A stretch of DNA of 64,000 bases from an uncultured Lachnospiraceae bacterium (GTDB lineage: Bacteria; Bacillota; Clostridia; Lachnospirales; Lachnospiraceae). The stretch covers positions 40,502 through 104,501 of the forward strand of contig CAJULG010000008.1 of NCBI GenBank assembly GCA_910587045.1. The letters run 5' to 3'. Below are positions 59,607 to 64,000 of the stretch, piece after piece. Both the position numbers and the translations under genes were made by a program. The notes under the pieces are model-generated. The model was not told the origin of the DNA. It saw only the letters and a list, made by a program, of their open reading frames with translations, and searched no databases. The stretch's first letter is position 1. Every line of letters starts with the position of its first letter.

Positions 59607-60200
59607 ATGAACAATATTTTATTATGCGGGGTTGGTGGTCAGGGAACCGTGCTGGCATCCAAACTGATCGCCTTTGCCGCTATGGAAAAGGGGCTGCAGG
59701 TACGGACTGCGGAAACGATCGGTATGGCACAGCGTGGCGGCAGTGTGGTCAGCCATGTACGTATCGGCTCGGAGATTCATTCGCCTCTGCTGGCAAAGAG
59801 AACTGCAGATGTGCTCATTGCATTTGAACCGGCAGAAGCGGTTCGATGTATTTCTTACTTAAAGCAGAATGGTACAGTTATTGTCAATCGGAAGGCGGTA
59901 AGACCGGTAACTGCTTCTCTGCAGGGAACCTATGCAGATGGATCGGAAATGCTGGATTATCTGCAGGAACAGGCAGAATCGGTTACGATTCTGGACGGCG
60001 AGGCAATCTGTGACGCCTGTGGTTCCTCAAAAGTATTGAATATTGTGCTGCTGGCAGCAGCAGCTCAGTCCGGCGGACTGAATATTACGCCAGAGGAACT
60101 AAAGTCGGCAATACGAAAACGACTTCCACAACAGTTTCATGCATTGAATTTGCGGGCGGTCGATATGACACTGCAGTCTTTAGCAGAAAATAATGAATAA
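59607..60200 (+). CDS. iorB: Indolepyruvate ferredoxin oxidoreductase, beta subunit
   Basis: The smaller subunit (gamma/beta type) of the same enzyme. The 197 residues begin MNNILLCGVGGQGTVLASKLI (about 1-21), with the family's AETIGMAQRGGSVVSHVRIG (about 38-57). The start at 59607 follows AAGGAG by about 10 bases. The 108-base gap after iorA contains a GC-rich hairpin (near 59506-59543) but no gene. The aryl-CoA ligase gene starts 19 bases downstream. Confidence 0.93.
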   Translation: MNNILLCGVGGQGTVLASKLIAFAAMEKGLQVRTAETIGMAQRGGSVVSHVRIGSEIHSPLLAKRTADVLIAFEPAEAVRCISYLKQNGTVIVNRKAVRPVTASLQGTYADGSEMLDYLQEQAESVTILDGEAICDACGSSKVLNIVLLAAAAQSGGLNITPEELKSAIRKRLPQQFHALNLRAVDMTLQSLAENNE

Positions 60201-60219
60201 GGGGAAAGGAAACAGAATA

Positions 60220-61455
60220 ATGCAGATTACAGAGGAACAGATAAAAAAGGTAAATCAACAGATACATGCTCTGGTGGAAGCAGGAAGTTTTTACGGGAGA
60301 AAGCTGGAGGAGGCGGGCATCACAAGTATTTCCAGTCAGGAGGATTTTCAGCAGCTCCCGTTTTCAGAGAAAAATGATCTGCGCGAGGCATATCCGCTGG
60401 GGCTGATGACAGCCCCGGAAAAAGATATCGTGCGGATTCATTCATCCTCCGGCACTACGGGACTTCCGGTCATTATTCCGTATACTGCAAAGGATGTGGA
60501 TGATTGGGCAATTATGTTCCGGCGATGCTATGAGATGGCAGGTATCACTAATCTGGATCGGATTCAGGTGACTCCAGGTTATGGATTGTGGACGGCAGGA
60601 ATCGGATTTCAGAACGGTGCAGAAAAGCTTGGTGCAATGGTAATTCCCATGGGACCGGGTAATACAGAGAAGCAGCTTCAGATGATGATGGATATGGAAT
60701 CTACAGTTCTTTGTTCCACATCCTCCTATGCACTGCTGCTTGCAGAGGAGATTGAAAAACGAGGCATTAAGGATAAGATTCATTTGAAAAAGGGTGTGAT
60801 CGGTTCTGAGCGTTGGGGAGAGAAAATGCGTCAGCGGATTTCCGGTGAACTGGGAATTGAGTTGTACGATATTTATGGCCTGACAGAAATCTACGGTCCT
60901 GGTATCGGGATCAGTTGTAAAGAAGACAATGGCATGCATTACTGGGATGACTATATTTACATTGAAATTATTGATCCGGTTACTCTGCAGCCGGTGGCGG
61001 ATGGCGAGATGGGTGAGATAGTGATCACGACTCTGGTAAAGGAAGGAGCACCGTTGATCCGATATCGTACCCATGATCTTTCCAGGATCCTTCCGGGAAA
61101 CTGTCCTTGTGGAAGTCCATATCCTAGACTGGACATCATTCAGGGAAGAACCGATGATATGATGAAGATAAAGGGGGTAAACGTATTTCCAAGTCAGATT
61201 GAGACAGTATTGCGGGAGTTCACAGAATTATCCAGTGAATATCAGATCCGGATCTCACATCTGGAGGGGAAGGATACCATGCGTCTTTATGTAGAGACCA
61301 ATGGTACGGTAGATTTTACGGAACTTGCGGAACGGATTTCAGAGAAAGTAAAAAGCCGTATTGGATTTACGCCGCTGGTTAAGGTGGTAGAGATCGGTGT
61401 ATTGCCTAGAAGCGAGAAAAAGACCAGGCGGGTTATTGACGAGCGATATAATTAA
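60220..61455 (+). CDS. paaK: Phenylacetate-CoA ligase-type aryl-acid CoA ligase
   Basis: Activates aryl acids to CoA thioesters with ATP, forming AMP. The 411-residue protein has the ATP-binding HSSSGTTGLPVIIPYT (about 73-88), YGLTEIYGPG (about 219-228) and the C-terminal GRTDDMMKIKGVNVFPSQIE (about 311-330). The start at 60220 follows AAAGGA; an ATG 27 bases earlier overlaps iorB. Together with iorAB it suggests aryl amino acid fermentation to aryl acetates, or the reverse synthesis direction. A terminator follows. Confidence 0.9.
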   Translation: MQITEEQIKKVNQQIHALVEAGSFYGRKLEEAGITSISSQEDFQQLPFSEKNDLREAYPLGLMTAPEKDIVRIHSSSGTTGLPVIIPYTAKDVDDWAIMFRRCYEMAGITNLDRIQVTPGYGLWTAGIGFQNGAEKLGAMVIPMGPGNTEKQLQMMMDMESTVLCSTSSYALLLAEEIEKRGIKDKIHLKKGVIGSERWGEKMRQRISGELGIELYDIYGLTEIYGPGIGISCKEDNGMHYWDDYIYIEIIDPVTLQPVADGEMGEIVITTLVKEGAPLIRYRTHDLSRILPGNCPCGSPYPRLDIIQGRTDDMMKIKGVNVFPSQIETVLREFTELSSEYQIRISHLEGKDTMRLYVETNGTVDFTELAERISEKVKSRIGFTPLVKVVEIGVLPRSEKKTRRVIDERYN

Positions 61456-61482
61456 TCTGAATTTTGATGAATTACATAGATG

Positions 61483-61519
61483 GAGCCAGGTCAGAATGGA
61501 AGCATTCTGAACCTGGCTC
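61483..61519. terminator. Terminator after the aryl-CoA ligase gene
   Basis: GAGCCAGGTCAGAATG (61483-61498) pairs with CATTCTGAACCTGGCTC (61503-61519, one bulge). It lies between converging genes and may serve both. Confidence 0.85.
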
Positions 61520-61568
61520 TATTTATAGAAAAAACAAAAAAACTGCGCTGTCTATTTTGAAAAATCAT

Positions 61569-62525
61569 TTACTTGTTATATAAGTATAGAAATATTTCAT
61601 ACTGAGAAGTATAGCTTTTGTTGCCCACCGTCATGGAATGAAGCGCCATGGTTTCATATTCAAAGTTGATCACGATTGGTGAATTACCATATGGTGTAGT
61701 GCTTTTGATCACAAAAAGTGCCGGTTCTGTATCGGTTGCCTCTACATAGGCATAGGTTGGCTCTGTAATATTGCTTGCGATCAGTTTGTCGTATGTGATA
61801 TCTCCAACGCCGCTAACTGAGATATAGATCTGGGACAGGGTTGGTATTCTGGCATATGCCATAGAAGCACCGCTGAAGCCGGTTTCATTGATCTCAATCC
61901 CCATGGCAGTAATGGTAGCAGTCATACCTGAATGAACCGTATATCCGGATAGAAGAAGCTGTACAATAACAATCAACAATGCAAAGATGCCGGAGTTCCC
62001 GTTTGCTTTACACCGTTGAAAGTAATATACAATGGGAAAGACAAGTGCCCAGAAGATTAAGGAACCGCCAGCTATTTTCTTCTTGTGCAGGATTATGGCA
62101 TCCGTAAGGTAACTTGCGGTACCCAAAAAGGATAATACGTTTACGGAAGCCAGATAGCTGAGCAGTGATTTTGTTTCCTGCAGATCACTCGATGTACGGA
62201 TAAAATCCGTAAAACTGCCACTTTTGAACTGTTGAAGAAGTACAATGACTGCTAACAAATGCAACGCTACACCGAAGAACATTAGAATCGGCGGAAAGGT
62301 TTCTTTCTGTGACAGATAGGATGCATTAGAACCACTGCTTTCGACGGGTTTCGACCTTGCGTATTGATTCGCTATAAACACTGTATCCTCTGCTGCAGGG
62401 TCAAAGCCATCGTCAAAGGTATCTGATTCATTTGAAACGGTACCGGAGACTGCTGTTACCGCAGGACGCTGATAGGAACTGGTGGTTGAAGATGAGCCTT
62501 CTTCATTAGATAATTGGAATCCCAT
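61569..62525 (-). CDS. Multi-pass membrane protein, paralog of the 56550-57392 gene
   Basis: A 318-residue protein of no family I recognise, related to the gene at 56550-57392. The N-terminus is MGFQLSNEEG, followed by a longer Ser/Thr-rich linker to VFIANQYAR (about 49-57). Four hydrophobic helices follow (about 78-98, 120-150 in two segments, 162-175, 182-203). The C-terminal domain (about 204-318) has TEPTYAYVEATDTEP, aligned with TEPVYKYKAAT of the paralog. The longer linker and a different C-terminus suggest divergence after duplication. Role unknown, probably envelope. Confidence 0.75.
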   Translation of the reverse strand: MGFQLSNEEGSSSTTSSYQRPAVTAVSGTVSNESDTFDDGFDPAAEDTVFIANQYARSKPVESSGSNASYLSQKETFPPILMFFGVALHLLAVIVLLQQFKSGSFTDFIRTSSDLQETKSLLSYLASVNVLSFLGTASYLTDAIILHKKKIAGGSLIFWALVFPIVYYFQRCKANGNSGIFALLIVIVQLLLSGYTVHSGMTATITAMGIEINETGFSGASMAYARIPTLSQIYISVSGVGDITYDKLIASNITEPTYAYVEATDTEPALFVIKSTTPYGNSPIVINFEYETMALHSMTVGNKSYTSQYEIFLYLYNK

Positions 62526-62703
62526 ATAAACTATCCTCTCTTTTCTTATGTATATTTTGTATTACGAACCAGGTAATATAGAAATTGTCCTGGTTGTCTT
62601 TTCATGACGATTAATTATACAGGATAGATATATTTTCCGTCAATACGTTGATGCGATTTTGGACAACAGAAGCAATTTCTTGTATAATTAATGGAACATT
62701 TGA

Positions 62704-62732
62704 TTGACATAAGACATACAGTCTGATACCTT
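62704..62732 (+). promoter_or_regulatory. Promoter of the asparaginase gene
   Basis: TTGACA (62704-62709), 17 bases and TACCTT (62727-62732) with an extended TG (62724-62725). The start near 62739 leaves about 60 leader bases. Confidence 0.45.
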
Positions 62733-62801
62733 GAACATATATAATAGTATTGAAAACATGGGAATATTGGAATGTGAACCACAAGGAGGAAAGAATAAAA
62801 A

Positions 62802-63791
62802 ATGAAACTTGCACTTATTATGACCGGAGGAACCATAGGAAGCCAGAAAGATTCAGAAGGTTGGATTTCTCTGAATTGCGAGCAGCCGTATCAGATTTTA
62901 GAATTGTTTCAAGGAAAATTTCCGCATATAGCGAAAGGGATAGAATTTTCCTGTGAGATGCCGTTTCAGATTTTAAGTGAAAATTTGAATGCAAGGTATT
63001 TAAACAACCTGATTGAAATGGTTCAGGAGGTATTACAGCAGAAAGGACTGGAAGGAATTCTGATCTGTCATGGAACAGATACCATTCAATATACGGCAGC
63101 AATATTATCGTATGTGTTTTCGGATATTGAGATACCAATATTGTTGGTTTCCAGCAATTATCCACTGGAGGATGTACGGTCCAATGGATTGGATAATTTC
63201 AGATATGCAGTTGAAACTGCAACGAAAGATATGAAGGGTGTTTATGTCATATATCGCAATTCAGACAGTAATACGTATGTCCGTACAGGTGTTTCCCTGT
63301 TGGGGCATCGGACGTTTGATGATAATCTTTATAGCGTAAATGGTGGAACCGTCGGATATTATGATGCAGATGGAAAATGGATTGCGGACGATTCTTTTGA
63401 AGGAATACAGTATTTTCAGGCTGAAATAACAAGGAAGGAAGGCCGGGAGCCTAAAACTGCCCATAGTAAATTAATTGATATTACAAGACCGATCGTCTGG
63501 CTGAGGGAGTATCCGGGTATGGCATATCCTGAGTTAAACGGACAGACAAAGGCAGTTATCCTGGAGGGATATCATTCCGGTACTATTGCTGTAGATCCAA
63601 GACTGCGGGCATTTGCACAGGGAGCAAAGCAGCTCTCAGTACCAATTTATCTGACAGGAGGCGCCAGTGAAAAAGGCGGATATGAGACGATGAAAGAATA
63701 TCAGGAATTAGGAATTCGAAATCTGGTGAATCAATCTCCGATCGCAGTTTATTGCCGGTTGTGGCTGGAATTAAGCAGTCGCAGGTTATAG
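62802..63791 (+). CDS. L-asparaginase family protein
   Basis: Hydrolyses L-asparagine to aspartate and ammonia. The 329-residue protein has both catalytic threonine motifs: MTGGTIG at 7-13 and ICHGTDTIQYTAA near 88-100. The C-terminal domain has ILEGYHSGTIAVD and LTGGASEKGGYETMKEYQELGI. It has no signal peptide and is likely cytoplasmic. CAAGGAGG lies before the ATG. Length is normal. An array of structured repeats follows 77 bases downstream. Confidence 0.88.
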   Translation: MKLALIMTGGTIGSQKDSEGWISLNCEQPYQILELFQGKFPHIAKGIEFSCEMPFQILSENLNARYLNNLIEMVQEVLQQKGLEGILICHGTDTIQYTAAILSYVFSDIEIPILLVSSNYPLEDVRSNGLDNFRYAVETATKDMKGVYVIYRNSDSNTYVRTGVSLLGHRTFDDNLYSVNGGTVGYYDADGKWIADDSFEGIQYFQAEITRKEGREPKTAHSKLIDITRPIVWLREYPGMAYPELNGQTKAVILEGYHSGTIAVDPRLRAFAQGAKQLSVPIYLTGGASEKGGYETMKEYQELGIRNLVNQSPIAVYCRLWLELSSRRL

Positions 63792-63868
63792 AAGAAAAGC
63801 AACAGATGTATAGACGGGCGAAAATCATCAATGGAAATGGTTGGTAATTTCTCAAAGGTGTGGTATAC

Positions 63869-64000
63869 TATGCCTTGAGGAGGGGCCCGGCTTTGCCGGG
63901 AGGAGTCCTGAAGGCCAATAGCAGTAATCCTCAAAGGCTGTCAGTTATGCCTTGAGGAGGGGCCCGGCTTTGCCGGGAGGAGTCCTGAAGGCCAATAGCA
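63869..64000. repeat. Start of a structured tandem repeat at the window edge
   Basis: A 55-base core (TATGCCTTGAGGAGG...GGCCAATAGCA) occurs at 63869-63923 and 63946-64000, a period of 77 bases, with CTCAAAGG also repeated before each. Each core folds: GCCTTGAGG with CCTGAAGGC (one mismatch) outside, and CCCGGC-TTT-GCCGGG inside. Read on the - strand the design matches the rpoA-rplQ repeats: a 9-base outer stem, A[AC]TCCTCCC, an apical stem and [TC]CCCTCC. The array is cut by the window edge, so its length is unknown. Nothing codes here. Confidence 0.8.

Noticed and set aside
63869..64000. CRISPR array
   Set aside because: Only two copies are visible, the repeated unit is 55 bases with a 77-base period, and the spacer part is itself partly repeated; this does not fit CRISPR.
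1..64000. tRNA or rRNA genes
   Set aside because: No cloverleaf or rRNA-like stretch was recognised in the intergenic regions.

Overview
The window reads as chromosomal DNA of a low-to-moderate GC Gram-positive anaerobe of the class Clostridia, most likely Lachnospiraceae. The grounds are the rpsM-rpsK-rpsD-rpoA-rplQ-ecf-truA-rplM-rpsI order, strong AGGAGG ribosome binding sites, an enlarged L17, a gatCAB operon, an IorAB/PaaK-type aryl-acid module, an NADP-type glutamate dehydrogenase, and Gram-positive surface proteins (Cna_B domains, PilZ, BlaI/BlaR1-like). The species cannot be named from the sequence alone. All family assignments come from reading motifs; no database search was run.

Layout. 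1-8.2 kb: ribosomal protein, rpoA, ECF-transporter and truA block. It carries a tandem pair of structured repeats between rpoA and rplQ and a cluster of DnaA-box-like 9-mers before rplM. 8.2-14.6 kb: a defence island. It holds a type III (ToxIN/AbiQ-like) RNA-protein toxin-antitoxin locus, an orphan second copy of its antitoxin RNA, a type IIS-like restriction system with two DNA methyltransferases and an AlwI-like nuclease, and a DUF1848 protein. 14.7-33 kb: transport and housekeeping genes (AzlCD, an NSS symporter, a MacAB-like ABC exporter, MATE with a structured leader, ZIP, BlaI/BlaR1-like, AGCS symporter, YczE-like protein, Dus, carbonic anhydrase, PgsA, TrpS). 33-42.3 kb: a PLC-like protein, a thioester-domain surface adhesin, PopT (DUF368), GatCAB, a GH3 lipoprotein and a PilZ protein. 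42.5-53.6 kb: purF, purB and a LysR regulator, then an inserted RiPP (ribosomally made, modified peptide) cluster, then purA. 53.7-64 kb: gdhA with a terminator in its leader, a PadR regulon, iorAB plus an aryl-CoA ligase flanked by two paralogous membrane proteins, an asparaginase, and the start of a structured tandem repeat.

The best candidate for an undescribed system is the RiPP cluster at about 46.47-51.78 kb. Two radical SAM/SPASM enzymes, a two-gene ABC exporter, a 55-residue Cys-then-Ala/Gly/Thr precursor and a two-TM protein of unknown role are co-directional. The precursor layout (Cys donors in the N-terminal half, small-residue tail in the C-terminal half) matches the hairpin design of sactipeptides such as thuricin CD and thurincin H. 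Next in interest are the type III toxin-antitoxin locus with its orphan antitoxin module, the covarying hairpin repeats, and the structured MATE leader.
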